Shown here in pieces: positions 44,301 to 54,234 of a stretch of DNA of 64,000 bases. How positions within the stretch are numbered: position 1 is the first letter of the stretch; every line of letters starts with the position of its first letter. Under the pieces are notes generated by a model, which was not told where the DNA came from, searched no databases, and was given only the letters and a program-made list of their open reading frames with translations. This DNA comes from Aaosphaeria pasadenensis (Eukaryota; Ascomycota; Dothideomycetes; Pleosporales), in contig JAKLMB010000017.1 in assembly GCA_022813625.1 (NCBI GenBank), positions 1 to 64,000 on the forward strand. Reading direction: 5' to 3'. The position numbers and the translations under genes were made by a program.

Positions 44301-46480
44301 CCGTTCGAGTGGGGGCTCGGAACACTAGGCTGCTCGCCTACGGTTGATTTGTTGTCATTTGTAGGGTCAGCTTCAACAACCTCCATGGCATCCGCTACCT
44401 CATCTCCTTCAGCTTTGGTCTCCTTGTCAAGGGTTGTTTTCGCGGCTTCCTTCATTTTCTTTATCTCACTTGCTGACAAAAAGCCCATGACACCCAAGTC
44501 TCCCCCTTCATCCTCAGATCCGCTATCAAATCCATCGTCTTCATCAGACTGCTCCTCGTCTTCATCACTTGGCCACTCTTCACTACCTGATGCAGATCCG
44601 CCATCTTCATCCTCGGTATCCAAAAGTGCTTCATCAACCAAGTCAAGCTCAACGGTAGCAGGGTCGATGTTGTCAACTCTCTTTGGTTCATCTTCTGGGT
44701 CGTCATGGTAGCCGTTGGTCTTGTTGAGAGAGTTCGTTGCTGAATCCGATGTGTTCTCAATGTCGATATCAGGGTCCGGTGTAGGTTCCGGTGTACGATC
44801 CTCAGCCTGGTCTTCTACTTCTTCATCGTCCTCTCCTTCAGAACCTTCTTCGTCCTCGCTATCATCGGGCAGATCCGGGAGTTGTTCGTATTTGGCCCGT
44901 AACTGTTCAGCGGTGAGGTTGGCATCCTCATCATTGATGTCTCCCTCTTCGCTGTCCGAATCCATAGACATTACATCGTCGTCGTCCCTTTCGTCGTTCC
45001 CAGCGTGGGAATCGCGGTTCTCAAAGTCACCCTCCTCGCTTGCTCTGTCATCGCTGACGTATGAAACCGAGTCCGCGGCGCCACGGCCGAGAATCTCCTG
45101 AGCCTGGTTGAACATATCGTCCATCGCTTTGTGGCCAAGCTGTAACTGTTGCTCTTCCCATTTAGCAACCCGCTCTTTATCAATCTCCACCTTGACGTTG
45201 GCCCAAGTGTCTTTGACGTCTTTCACAGTCTGTTTGTATCTTAAAAGCGCACGATCCGATTCTTCTTGATCCATCTCATCCTGCGTTTTCCGCTTGTATT
45301 TGGTCTTCCAATAGTCCACAGCTTCTCGGGCCAGGGTCCTGGCATGGCGACGATGAGTGGATTTTTCATTTTTCAAGAGCTTGTTGAAATGTAGAGCATG
45401 GGCAACGACATGATCCCAATGGCCATAGCGAGGCGGAGGCTCTTCCGCGGGTTCGGGGGCAAATATACTGCATCGTGATCTACTGAGGATACCAGATTCG
45501 GCAGCGTCGGCGATCTGCATGCGACGCTCCGCTTCTTCCCTAACTTTATCCTCCGTCAGCCTTTGACCCTCCTCGCCTTCTAGAGGATCGTCACTCCGTA
45601 ACCAGCTTGTAAAAGAATCGAATTTGGTGGGAGGAGGGGCATGCTGAGGGTGTCTATTAGGCACCTCAGCTCGTCGTAGGCGGAGACGGAGGCGAGGGGC
45701 GGGGCCGGAGGAATCTCCCACGATATCGTCTTGATCGTTGTAAGGCGAGCCGGGATCTGCTAGATCGGCATCAAGGAGCTCATCAGGGGGAGGTTGAGGT
45801 ACTCTTCTGGGGCGGCCGGGTCGTCTTCGTACGCTGTCAGGAGACTGCTGTTCTTGAACGGGTGATGAAGATGTCTGCGCGTTAGCTATGGACGAATTAC
45901 GTTGACGCGTCGACTTTCGCGAGGCGGGCGTCGGGGCGGGGGACTTCAGCGAGGCTGTCGATGTCTTTCTCTTGAGATCAGACACAGTCTTGCCTTTGGC
46001 TTGAGACGATGAGCCTGGCGCAGGTCGAATACCATTTTTCTTGACGCTACCCTGGTTTTTCGGTGTCCCGTTCGTCTGCGCCGTCTTCGTTGCGTGCCGC
46101 GTGCTACGCTTTGCTGGCTCGGGGGTAGCCGTAGGTGTTTCCTTGCTGAACCTCGTTGACTTTCTGACACCGTTGTTAATTATTGTCGTCGGTCCATCGG
46201 CTGCGAACGATTTCCATGGTGGAGATACAGCTCGAGATGCAGAGCGACGCGGTGTGAGCTCGTCCAACCTGCGCCGCTTCGCGGGTCGCTGTGCGACGCC
46301 ACCATCATCCCCGTTCTCACCAGATAATTCCTCTTCCTTTTTTATGGGTATTAATTCAGCTTCGATGGACAAGGCATCGTCGTTGACCACGGCGGTCGTA
46401 TCGGGGTCGAGGATGACTTCGGATGGTGGTTGTGGGGTTTCGTCCTCCTTGACGATCTGGACATCCGCGCCCATGTCCAT
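41399..46480 (-). CDS. SWR1: SWR1-type INO80-family chromatin-remodelling ATPase
   Basis: The catalytic subunit of the complex that exchanges H2A for H2A.Z in nucleosomes, acting in the nucleus. A single uninterrupted frame encodes 1693 residues from the ATG at 46480. A basic, disordered N-terminus is followed by an HSA domain (about 350-395, RYGHWDHVVAHALHFNKLL), which docks actin and actin-related proteins. A long acidic region (about 470-720) is expected to contact H2A.Z-H2B. The SNF2 ATPase lobes carry ADEMGLGKT (about 838), LDEAHNIKN (about 942), LTGTPLQNN and, after the INO80-family insert, RSGGLGINLTGAD and DRSHRIGQTRD (about 1500). The length is normal for fungal SWR1. It is divergent from the ESSS gene across 611 bp. 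Confidence 0.96.
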   Translation of the reverse strand: MDMGADVQIVKEDETPQPPSEVILDPDTTAVVNDDALSIEAELIPIKKEEELSGENGDDGGVAQRPAKRRRLDELTPRRSASRAVSPPWKSFAADGPTTIINNGVRKSTRFSKETPTATPEPAKRSTRHATKTAQTNGTPKNQGSVKKNGIRPAPGSSSQAKGKTVSDLKRKTSTASLKSPAPTPASRKSTRQRNSSIANAQTSSSPVQEQQSPDSVRRRPGRPRRVPQPPPDELLDADLADPGSPYNDQDDIVGDSSGPAPRLRLRLRRAEVPNRHPQHAPPPTKFDSFTSWLRSDDPLEGEEGQRLTEDKVREEAERRMQIADAAESGILSRSRCSIFAPEPAEEPPPRYGHWDHVVAHALHFNKLLKNEKSTHRRHARTLAREAVDYWKTKYKRKTQDEMDQEESDRALLRYKQTVKDVKDTWANVKVEIDKERVAKWEEQQLQLGHKAMDDMFNQAQEILGRGAADSVSYVSDDRASEEGDFENRDSHAGNDERDDDDVMSMDSDSEEGDINDEDANLTAEQLRAKYEQLPDLPDDSEDEEGSEGEDDEEVEDQAEDRTPEPTPDPDIDIENTSDSATNSLNKTNGYHDDPEDEPKRVDNIDPATVELDLVDEALLDTEDEDGGSASGSEEWPSDEDEEQSDEDDGFDSGSEDEGGDLGVMGFLSASEIKKMKEAAKTTLDKETKAEGDEVADAMEVVEADPTNDNKSTVGEQPSVPSPHSNGVNGHHPDQQLEEAKSEVQEQLTTTDGRDTDQKNGDTSADKPKSSIEDRDEDMDDVAMAPSKSQSRSRHSSSPPRTEIPSLLRGTLREYQHDGLDWLANLYDTDTNGILADEMGLGKTIQTISLLAYIAVNRQAWGPHLVVVPTSVMLNWEMEFKKWCPGFKILTYYGDINERKRKRAGWRTTGRDMYNVVITSYQLILQDAAAFKMRAWQYLILDEAHNIKNFKSQRWQTMLNLRTEHRLLLTGTPLQNNIDELWSLLYFLMPAGFAGEGRIAGLEEFTMALKNPTSQIIDQGRQQLDAEAQKIVKKLHEVLRPYLLRRLKADVEKQMPAKYEHVVYCKLSKRQRQLYDGFMGRASTKQILSSGNYMSIINCLMSLRKVCNHPDLFETRAIVTSMAMPKSVTAAYEIKSLLVQKRLYENQEETVNLDALNLLFARREQSSMLHARRAQHIRATRPLQDLIEVHTRRLNPPTPAPTHSLQATLASMAHRQAVEVRDHLQTCLRLTRARTMFRPIYGKGLIDRLSIDYQDYAFGAHYQAPSRGDMGEDPSDWIQPSDHGPMLRKGNLGFRAPLNPLRASEWYQRQVSLFQELVPTMEQRAESLHSLLTTFTCVTPAVAAEELAPLSLSKPGVRMVRSSQMAQHLDPFHEPRIRQSIAFPDKRLLQYDCGKLQRLAGLLRELQAGGHRALIFTQMTKVLDILEQFLNIHGHRYLRLDGATKVEQRQILTDRFNNDPRILCFILSSRSGGLGINLTGADTVIFYDLDWNPAMDKQCQDRSHRIGQTRDVHIYKFVSEYTIEANILRKSNQKRLLDDVIIQKGDFTTDYFNKVTWRDALEGSEPVDEAGAAMDRVLGERAGLLGDSKVMRSVEDTEDQNAANIAQKEIVDEIHDDQVDFNESSNTTPKGGATRQPSEAGQKDDAEHRHVDEYMLDLYREEYGKEPYKPPTDRQKRNRKGQDVHRTNRKKKY

Positions 46481-47091
46481 TCACTCGACGCTCCCTTTAG
46501 GAGAGATGCACGCGGGAGACCACCGATATCTCCGCCAACCCAACATGTGGCGGCACAAAGGATATGTCAGCGGATGTAGCAGAGTACGGCGGTTGCAGTG
46601 AAAGATTCGGATTTCGGTTTGCAAGCGTTGATCGGGAGATATGGGCAAAATGGCTGGCTTGTCGGTGTCGTGTTGATGATGCCGTTACCTGGCGGCGCGC
46701 GATTCGAAAAGTCAAAGTTCGCCAAGTCGCTAGGGTAGTGGCCCGGCCTTGCATGTCCGTGACATGAGCAAACGATGCATAACGCTGCGTAATCGCGATA
46801 CGGAATTGTTGGGGATTTATTTCATGATCAATTGTCAAACTTCTAAGATACAATGAGCTTTAGAAATAAACCTGAATGGGCTCCGAAGGCATGGCCTCTA
46901 TTGCATCACGAACATTCTGGGGTAGAGTTCCGAAGGTGGACTAGCGTGATAAAGACCTTACTAAGCATAACCTGGCATCACGAACCTCCAACCTCAAGCA
47001 TCACCTAGACCAAAGTACCCCAAGCAATCGCGCCACCACGTAGGTTACCATCGCTATGGCATGCATCGAAAGCTACTAACGCACTCACAGC
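46481..47091. promoter_or_regulatory. Divergent promoter region, SWR1 / ESSS
   Basis: 611 bp between two housekeeping genes, presumed to be a bidirectional promoter. Short frames on both strands have no family features. No TATA box is evident at either end. Confidence 0.5.
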
Positions 47092-47677
47092 ATGCTTTCC
47101 CGGCGCATTGTAGCGGCTCGCCCGCTGGCACGCGCTGTCGTCCCTGCCATTGCCGCACGCCCACAGTTCAACCAAATCCGACTCCGATCCACCCCCACCG
47201 AGGTCGAGGAGCTCGATCCAGGAATGGTCAGTACTGTCCTGGCAGTTGAAGCGATATCAGAGAGCTGACTCTCACAGAACGGTGGCTATATCAACCCACC
47301 AGCCGAGAAACGAAACAACCGCGATCCTTACGGTGATTACTGGGACAAGCAGGAGAGGCGCAACTACGGCGAGCCTTGCCATGAGGATAATGATATTCTA
47401 GGCGCTCTGTCGCTGCATGATTACAACCACTTCTCAGCTCGGTGGGGATTTGTCCTCGCAGGCACCTTCATTGCAACTGTTTTCGGACTCTGCGGAGCCG
47501 TGAAGTTGGTGTATCCAGATAAGATCAGTATCCCTAAGGCTTATGAGGGAGGCTTGGAGGCTGAATTAGGTGGACCGAAGGCTGTCAAGGTATGTCAATC
47601 TGCATCTCCGTATCGTGAACCAGTGCTAACTTGCGAAGGCAAGGTCAGAGGGCGAGGATGTTTACTGGAGACATTAA
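47092..47677 (+). CDS. Mitochondrial complex I accessory subunit ESSS/NDUFB11
   Basis: A single-pass subunit of the membrane arm of NADH:ubiquinone oxidoreductase in the mitochondrial inner membrane. Three exons: 47092-47226, 47278-47589 and 47639-47677 (introns of 51 and 49 bp), giving 161 residues. The N-terminal ~34 residues are Arg/Ala-rich without acids, a clear presequence. The mature part has PYGDYWDKQERRNYGEP, then DYNHF, a transmembrane helix (WGFVLAGTFIATVFGLCGAV) and the conserved VYPDK after the membrane. The tail ends ARSEGEDVYWRH after the second intron. The short exons mean that no long open frame marks the N-terminal part. Confidence 0.9.
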
Positions 47678-48402
47678 AGAAAGAGTGCGTCAAATGCGCC
47701 TTGTACATAACCGAGATTATACAACACACAAAATTCAACAATTTCATTGCGTTCAAATCTGAAAGCCTGAATATTTTCTTGTTAAGGGACATCCTGCACG
47801 AGTTTCGACGCCTGCATATATTCATACGTACGTTTTCCGCATAATTTCTCTACATTCGGTTTGCACTGTCAAGTCGAAGGTCTCACGGCCGAAGAACTGT
47901 CCAATGCAAAGACGAGCAGTACACAAAGACTTGTATTATTTTCTGGCCTTGTAAGTGTCTCTTGCGACCATGTCTGACCTGCTATGTCCATCAATTCAAA
48001 AGCATACTGGGTAGGTTTCTCCAGCTTCCACAATTCTTCAAATTCGACATTGGACGTCAAAGAGTAGGTTGTGTACAGAGGATATCATGGTGTCTCAGGA
48101 AACTTGGAAATGTCATCGCAAAGATGAGCTGGCCAATAAACTACCTAGTCTTCTGCAAAGCCCCGCCACCACGTATCGTGGCGCAAATTCATACTTGGCT
48201 TCAGCCGCAACACCCACTCAACCCACTGCTTATAGTTGTCGACCCATCTCTTCAAGACGCAGATCTTGATTCAAAATACTTCTGTTTGCTCTCTTCCTTA
48301 TTGAGCTTTAATTTTATGCGGCTTCCCAAAGTTTTCTCCGATCTAATTTGAATTCAACCTCCCTCTGCTCGCACCTACAGCTGGTCTTCGTATGATTTCA
48401 CA
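47678..48402. other. ESSS 3' flank and upstream region of the membrane-protein gene
   Basis: 725 bp with no supported gene. Short frames on both strands have no motif. It presumably holds the promoter of the gene at 48403. Confidence 0.5.
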
Positions 48403-50385
48403 ATGATGAAGGCATATCTTTCTCGGTTCTGGTCTCCATACTACGTTCTAACCGTCCTCATCTCATTCACCACTGAGGGAGCTGCATTAGACTTTTCTGA
48501 AACGCGTAACAATACCGAATACGTAGGATGGCACAGCGGGCCCCGTCAGCGGGGAACTATTCAGCTTCTATGGAGCTGCCTAGCCACTATCATTGCAACC
48601 ACCTGGACAATCCTGCATTTGAATGTTCCGCGACAGGGTCTCAGTGCTTGGTCACGGGGTATCCAAAAATTCAAATGGATGATAATCACAATTCTTTTCC
48701 CGGAGTTCATCTTTGCAAAGTCTGTTTGCGATCTGCAAGTAGCAATCGATGACCACCGCGCTCTCAAGCAATCAATGGACCAGAATCGGCTCGATTATGA
48801 ATTCCCCTGGATTGTTCAGTTCGGATTGCTCGAGTCCCTTCTATATCGGATGTTTCACCTATTTGATAGGCAAAAGTCACTCCGGAGACCCAGAAATCCA
48901 GCATCTAGAATCGAAACACCATCCTCTGGACCTGATTCTGTGCCCCCTGCAGATGTCGCGTTCGACTATGGCTTTCACACAGACAGAATCTGGACGTTAA
49001 AGCACACTTATCTTGCGAATATGGGTGGCTTACAACGGAAACGAAAACATAACGACGCGTACTATTCAGAAGAGCTAGAGGACGAGGGAGTGCCCATCAC
49101 GACCACAGCACTGTTAAATTGTTGTTATCACTCACCTCACAATCCAATAGTGAGGCTTATTCTTACGGAGGAGGATATTGACGACAAATCAAAGGCCGAT
49201 CTATTTGTGAAAGCTATTGCAATATTGCAAATACTGTGGTTGCTCGTTTCAGTGTTGTATAGGCTCATCGTTCGCTTACCCACGACCCAACTGGAGATCT
49301 CCACAGCTGCCTTCTCAGCTCTTGGCGTTGCAACATGGCTCGCGAACTGGTATAAACCAAAAGACGTACTTCGTACCACCCCTGTTTATCCTTGGAAGAT
49401 ACCAGACAACTATAAATGTGACGCTAGAAGCCACATGGGCGTTCGATTCACAACACGCATGACGCAAGGCCCATCTACCAATGAATCCTACATGCGCTTT
49501 GAATCCTACATCCGAAATGATGCTATTGGGTCTTCTAAACACGTAGGGACGACGTCTTTGCTTCTAGCTCTTTCAACTACAGCATTTGGGGGACTGCATT
49601 CTTTGGCATGGTTGTCCACATTTCCGACTTCTATCGAACGAATTACCTGGATGGCAGCAACTGGTGTGGCTGCAATGTGCCCACTCGCTGTACTCATCGC
49701 CAATTACGCCATCCTCCATCTAGCACAAAAGAAGGTACAAAAGACCTTCGCACAACTGAGAAATGAGTTTCAATCCAACCCCAGAGAAGCCAGAGAAGCC
49801 TCACACGTTTTTTCAGGCTTGCTTGCCATTGATTATCCTGGAAGCGAAGGTCGGTCTGGGGCAAAAATCGAAATCAGCGTCGATAATTCGTGGGTGCTCG
49901 ATAGGAGTATACAGTGGTTATGCCTCGATCTAGCAGACTCAATGGAATATTGTGAGTTGTCAATTTTCAACCACATTGACGCCTTGCTAGGGGAGAAAAG
50001 CATCATCTACAAACTTCAGAAGGCGCGTCCAAGCCTAGAACTCAAATGCCCTCCTGTAGGCGTAATTGAAAACATTGAATCATGGGCAAAGGGAATGTTT
50101 CTTTATCGTGCTAAGCGGGCTTTTGAATCGGACACCCTTGTCAGTTCTGTTCACTTTGCTTTCAATCTACTCCAGAACTATTCGACCATAGGTGAACAGT
50201 TGCAGACAGCCAGACGAAGAGTGGACGGAGCAAGGAAAGCAACTCGGTGGCTTGCCATTCTTAGTGGTTTACTTTATTGCCTTGCAAGAAGCATATTGAT
50301 AGTCTTGACTTTTGCAGCATTTCGCAAGACGGACGAGAGAGTGTACATAAATACTTGGACGAACAACCTTCCAAGCATATCGTAG
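48403..50385 (+). CDS. Multi-pass membrane protein of unknown function
   Basis: 660 residues in one uninterrupted frame. It begins with a hydrophobic signal or anchor (about 8-25). The signature GWHSGPRQRGTIQLLWSCL, then TWTILHLNVP and WMIITILFPEF, belongs to a widespread uncharacterised fungal membrane family; this is my recognition from memory. Further hydrophobic helices lie near residues 268-290, 295-315, 385-405, 412-440 and 622-645. The central part (about 150-250) and the region 450-610 are soluble, the latter with a DYPGSEGRSGAKIEIS stretch. I see no enzyme motif. It lies beside the helicase/NLR pair, transcribed towards the helicase gene (stop codons 156 bp apart). No role can be assigned. 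Confidence 0.8.
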   Translation: MMKAYLSRFWSPYYVLTVLISFTTEGAALDFSETRNNTEYVGWHSGPRQRGTIQLLWSCLATIIATTWTILHLNVPRQGLSAWSRGIQKFKWMIITILFPEFIFAKSVCDLQVAIDDHRALKQSMDQNRLDYEFPWIVQFGLLESLLYRMFHLFDRQKSLRRPRNPASRIETPSSGPDSVPPADVAFDYGFHTDRIWTLKHTYLANMGGLQRKRKHNDAYYSEELEDEGVPITTTALLNCCYHSPHNPIVRLILTEEDIDDKSKADLFVKAIAILQILWLLVSVLYRLIVRLPTTQLEISTAAFSALGVATWLANWYKPKDVLRTTPVYPWKIPDNYKCDARSHMGVRFTTRMTQGPSTNESYMRFESYIRNDAIGSSKHVGTTSLLLALSTTAFGGLHSLAWLSTFPTSIERITWMAATGVAAMCPLAVLIANYAILHLAQKKVQKTFAQLRNEFQSNPREAREASHVFSGLLAIDYPGSEGRSGAKIEISVDNSWVLDRSIQWLCLDLADSMEYCELSIFNHIDALLGEKSIIYKLQKARPSLELKCPPVGVIENIESWAKGMFLYRAKRAFESDTLVSSVHFAFNLLQNYSTIGEQLQTARRRVDGARKATRWLAILSGLLYCLARSILIVLTFAAFRKTDERVYINTWTNNLPSIS

Positions 50386-50540
50386 ATTGGAAAAAATCAC
50401 GTACTCACTCCAACTATATCTAAGAGCAATGCATGTACAAACAGTTACAGGCTTAATGACTAGGTCATTCTCTTCAAAAGAAAAAAATCCAAGTTCGATC
50501 AAAGTAAAGATCTCAGGCGCTATACTGGAGTCAGTCATCA

Positions 50541-53500
50541 TTACTGCACTAGCATGTTCATGAGAATGCCTACCTGAAGTGCTCCAAGGCTATTATCAGC
50601 CTGTCCGCCATCCATTCCGGAGAACAACACACTCGCAAGGTTCTTCTTGAAGTCTTGCGTTTCCATGACTCTTTCCTCGAACGACTCTCGAATATAGAAT
50701 CGAACAGTGGTGACTTCGCGTGTCTGCCCAATTCGATGAATACGGGCTAATGCTTGTTCTTCTATCGTTGGATTCCTAAAAGACGGGTTAGATCTGCGAT
50801 AAAAAAGTATGCAAGCGAAAAACGGACCAGTGTGGTTCCATAAGGTAGGCACGAGAGGCCTCCGTGAGTGTGAGCCTGAGCAGGTAAACGTTAGCTTAGA
50901 AAGACAGTGGAGAGAGTAGAACAATACCCAACGGCGCCACATTGAATCGTCAATAGAATGACACGGACAGTGGGATCGGTTTTGAACTCGTTCAATACAG
51001 GTTGTCTCTGAGCTTGAGGTGTTTTTCCGTCGTAGCGGACGCAACGAATGCCTGCTTGCTTCAAACCAGTTTCGATGATATCGAGCGTCAATCTCCAAGT
51101 TGAGAATACGATACTTTTGATGTTAGCTAGTAGACTTGAAAACGGCAAAAGTATGACAATACCTTTTCACATCGCCGGGCAGGCCTTTGAGATCGGAGAT
51201 TAATACTTCGATTTTGGAAGGCAATTCCCGAGGAGTAAGCTGCGGTAGCTTTGAGACCTCTCCGAAGACCTCCTCAAGAGAGCTATTGCTAACAGACACG
51301 GGTGCGCTTGGACAGGCGGGCGTGTGACCGCAAACCATGTTCTTCTTGTGAATACGAAGCCTCGAAGAGCATTCAGCGCATGCATATTGTAAGCATCGAG
51401 AGAAATGAGGACTGTCCTGTTGCAGAGTATCATCCACAGAAGTTTCTGTGAATTCCAGTGTCGACGAGCATTGTGAGCAGATGATGGGCTCCATCTCACG
51501 CTTAATGTTGAAAGCTTCCTGGGCCATTGCTGTCCAGCCCTTTACATCCTGTGGTGGCGCTTTCTCATGGCGAGTCTTGTAGTGCAGACCCAGGTTACAA
51601 ATCAATCGCATTGACTCGATCTGCTGAAGAAAATTGACATAAGCGCCTGGCTTTGAGAGTCCCGTATCTTGGAACAGCGCATCATCGATTCTGGTGATTG
51701 TTTGCTGACGGATGTTGTCGTACAACAATCTTTCGGCTTTGCTGAACTCAACCGGGCACCTTACATCTCGACGGGATGGCAGGTCAATGGTTTTCTTGGC
51801 TCTTCGTAGTATCAGGCAACGTGCTAGGCGCTTCAACCTTTTCACAGCTTGTTCATCCTCGCCAGATTTCCACAGTCGAGATATATCAGTGTCAAAACGT
51901 TTTGGGTCATCGTATGGGTAAGCACGAATAAATTTGAGTAAGGCGGTCAGATCGCTCAAGTGGTTTTGAATCGGCGTACCAGTCACAGCCCAGCGTGAGT
52001 TCGATTCTAGCTGACAGATAGCACGAGCCATCCGTGTCTTCATATTGCGTATTGCATGGGCTACAAATTGGTTAGTATGCATGTCCCTCATTGCGACTGG
52101 GGCCTATTGAGAAACATTACCTTCATCTAGAATGATTCTCTTCCAACGGACCGAAAACATAACGTGACTTTGCGAGGATTTCCATTTTATCCAATCTGCG
52201 GAAATAGTTTGATAGGTGGTAATAACGATGTTTGTTCCGTCCAAATCACGAATGCCATTCAACTTGTCCTTTCCATGATGGCGACGGCATTTGATGGTGC
52301 CCTGTTCAACATGCCTAGAATAGCTCAGTCAAGGTTCAAAATTGAATACTGCAGTCTTACTCTTGAACCTGTTCTTCCCATGGGCTCATCACTGGAGGTG
52401 TTAGCTAGCTTCGAACTGTAGTTATAGAGCTCTTCAATACTGACGTTGCTGAGGTACAATCACTAGTGTGGCCGACACTGAGGGTTTTGGGTCCTCTGGG
52501 TCGTCCCACAAATCGTTCTCTGTAATCATTGCACGACCCGGTTCCAGGTCGGCTGCGATCAAAGCTATCATGGTCAATGTCTTGCCCAGCCCCATGGGGT
52601 CGGCAATAATGCCACCGTAGAATTGTGGCGGTGCTTCGAATTGATGTGCATCCGTAACACGATTGAAGTATCTTAATATTGGAGCAAAATTAGTCCTCTT
52701 GAGAGCGCATAATGTCTCGCAACAAGAGTGAGTATACTCACAGTCTCTCGTGGCTAGCATCATATGCTTCCCAGATATCCGCGCCGTTTGATTCAAGAGC
52801 CCAGCCCTTTTCTCGGCGTAGCATAAACGTGAGCGCTTGCTTTTGATGCCTATGCACAAGGTCAGTAGAGAAGATGTATCGTTCGGTTGACAGCCTCACT
52901 TGTGTAGCGTTGCTCGAATCAGAGCAGGTTCAACGGCTTCTTCCAGGCCATCTTGGCTAATTATAATATCAAGGAGGTCAGGCTCTTCATCGATCTCTTG
53001 AAATCTTGCAGGGCTTGATCCTAGAAGTACAACTTGAGATACGTAGGGACATAGCTTCAAATCGACTGAAGATAGTCTTTGTGGATTCCAGTACTTCACA
53101 TCCATATCACAGGATCGAGGATCTTGCAAGTAGATGTTATATTCTTGGAACCATTCGCCAATTTCACCGAACAGGTCGGTCGGACCATACACCGTAATTT
53201 CTAAAGTGCATGTCGATTGTGAATATGACTTTGCATTAGACCGAAGCGGTCCGTCGTCATCGACACTACAAGACGAGTACAAAATTATAGTTGTATCATC
53301 CAGTAGGCCCTGGATCATTTGACCATATTGAGGTAAAATAACTCCACGCAGCGGTGTGCCTCCTTCAGAGCGAAATTTGTCACACGACTCCAGAGTGACT
53401 GTAAAGTTGCTAGCAAGAGACAGCGGTCGCTCACATCTAGCTTTTATAGATGGTATCTGAAGGCTTTAGTAATGCAACGCAATGAACTACAAGGAAATAC

Positions 53501-53764
53501 AACACTCACTGTTCCAAAACAAACTATGCCAGAATCGCCATCGACTGCCTGAGAGTTTGTCTGATCTCCGTCCTCATTTGTCAAGTCATAGAATTCGTAG
53601 ATTGATGTGCTTGGTGGATCCTTACTCAAACCGCCTAATCCTTCAATTGCCTCACCGAAAGCTTGATTGGGCTCGAAAGCGACCACGACATCATCATCAT
53701 CATCCGGGCTCGAAGAATTGAGCAGCCGCCGTCGTTTTGGCTTCCGCTGTTGCGATTTCGCCAT
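50541..53764 (-). CDS. SNF2-family helicase, Rad5/Rad16/HLTF-like
   Basis: A nuclear ATP-dependent DNA translocase. Ten exons: 53764-53510, 53456-52900, 52849-52742, 52671-52445, 52391-52361, 52314-52121, 52060-51163, 51113-50928, 50875-50828 and 50775-50541, giving 912 residues. All joins keep phase and restore family motifs. The N-terminal 270 residues are unassigned. Lobe 1 has the P-loop GGIIADPMGLGKT (Pro where Glu or Asp is usual), TLVIVPQQLMSPWEEQ, ILDEAHAIRN and AVTGTPIQN. Between the lobes is a Cys-rich segment (CSQC, CLQYACAEC, CGHTPACP) in the place of the RING finger, but with irregular spacing. Lobe 2 ends ARIHRIGQTREV. Exon 5 is only 31 bp. The last few codons are uncertain, since a donor-like CAGGTAGGC lies just before the stop. 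Head to head with the NLR gene. Confidence 0.87.
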
Positions 53765-54234
53765 TGAGATTGTTGTTTGAAGGTCAATGGCATGAAGCAG
53801 GTATTATGAGGGTCGCGAGGCTGGGAATATGCAGGTTGGAGGCACAGCACAGCACAGCCCTGTCTGCAACTACAGCTTGTTGAGAGTGGCTGTTAAATGT
53901 GGAGCGAACTATTCAGATTCGTATCCATCGGCGTTTAAGCATGAATTTGCGACGCAGAATCACTAGCCTTCCGTGATCCCAGGCTCTGGTTGGTTGTATA
54001 TCCTGAGATCCGTTGTACGATGCTGAACACAAATATGCAATAACGGCCCCCAAATGTATTCGCATGCCAAGATCTACATCCCTTGCTCCTTTTATACTCG
54101 TATGCTTCGCACCCACTGGTTACCTGTTCCAAAGCTTCGTCCATCCCCAGTCGTGTTCTATCGTTGTAATATATAATTGGCAAGATTTTTTTATTCACAA
54201 TCGCATTGTACGGAGTATATCCGATGCGATCAAC
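53765..54234. promoter_or_regulatory. Shared divergent promoter, SNF2 helicase / NLR gene
   Basis: Only 470 bp separate the two start codons. No gene is supported inside. TATAATATA-like AT-rich sequence near 54165-54200 lies just upstream of the NLR ATG. CAGCACAGCACAG simple repeats lie at 53847-53860. Co-regulation of the two genes is possible but unproven. Confidence 0.5.

Noticed and set aside
44049..44711. 220-codon Ser-rich plus-strand frame
   Set aside because: It is the complement of the acidic low-complexity region of SWR1.
46041..46601. 186-codon plus-strand frame
   Set aside because: Antisense to the SWR1 N-terminus.
50541..53764. Possible broken helicase pseudogene (several separate frames)
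   Set aside because: Nine short introns with standard splice sites join all parts in phase and rebuild every SNF2 motif.
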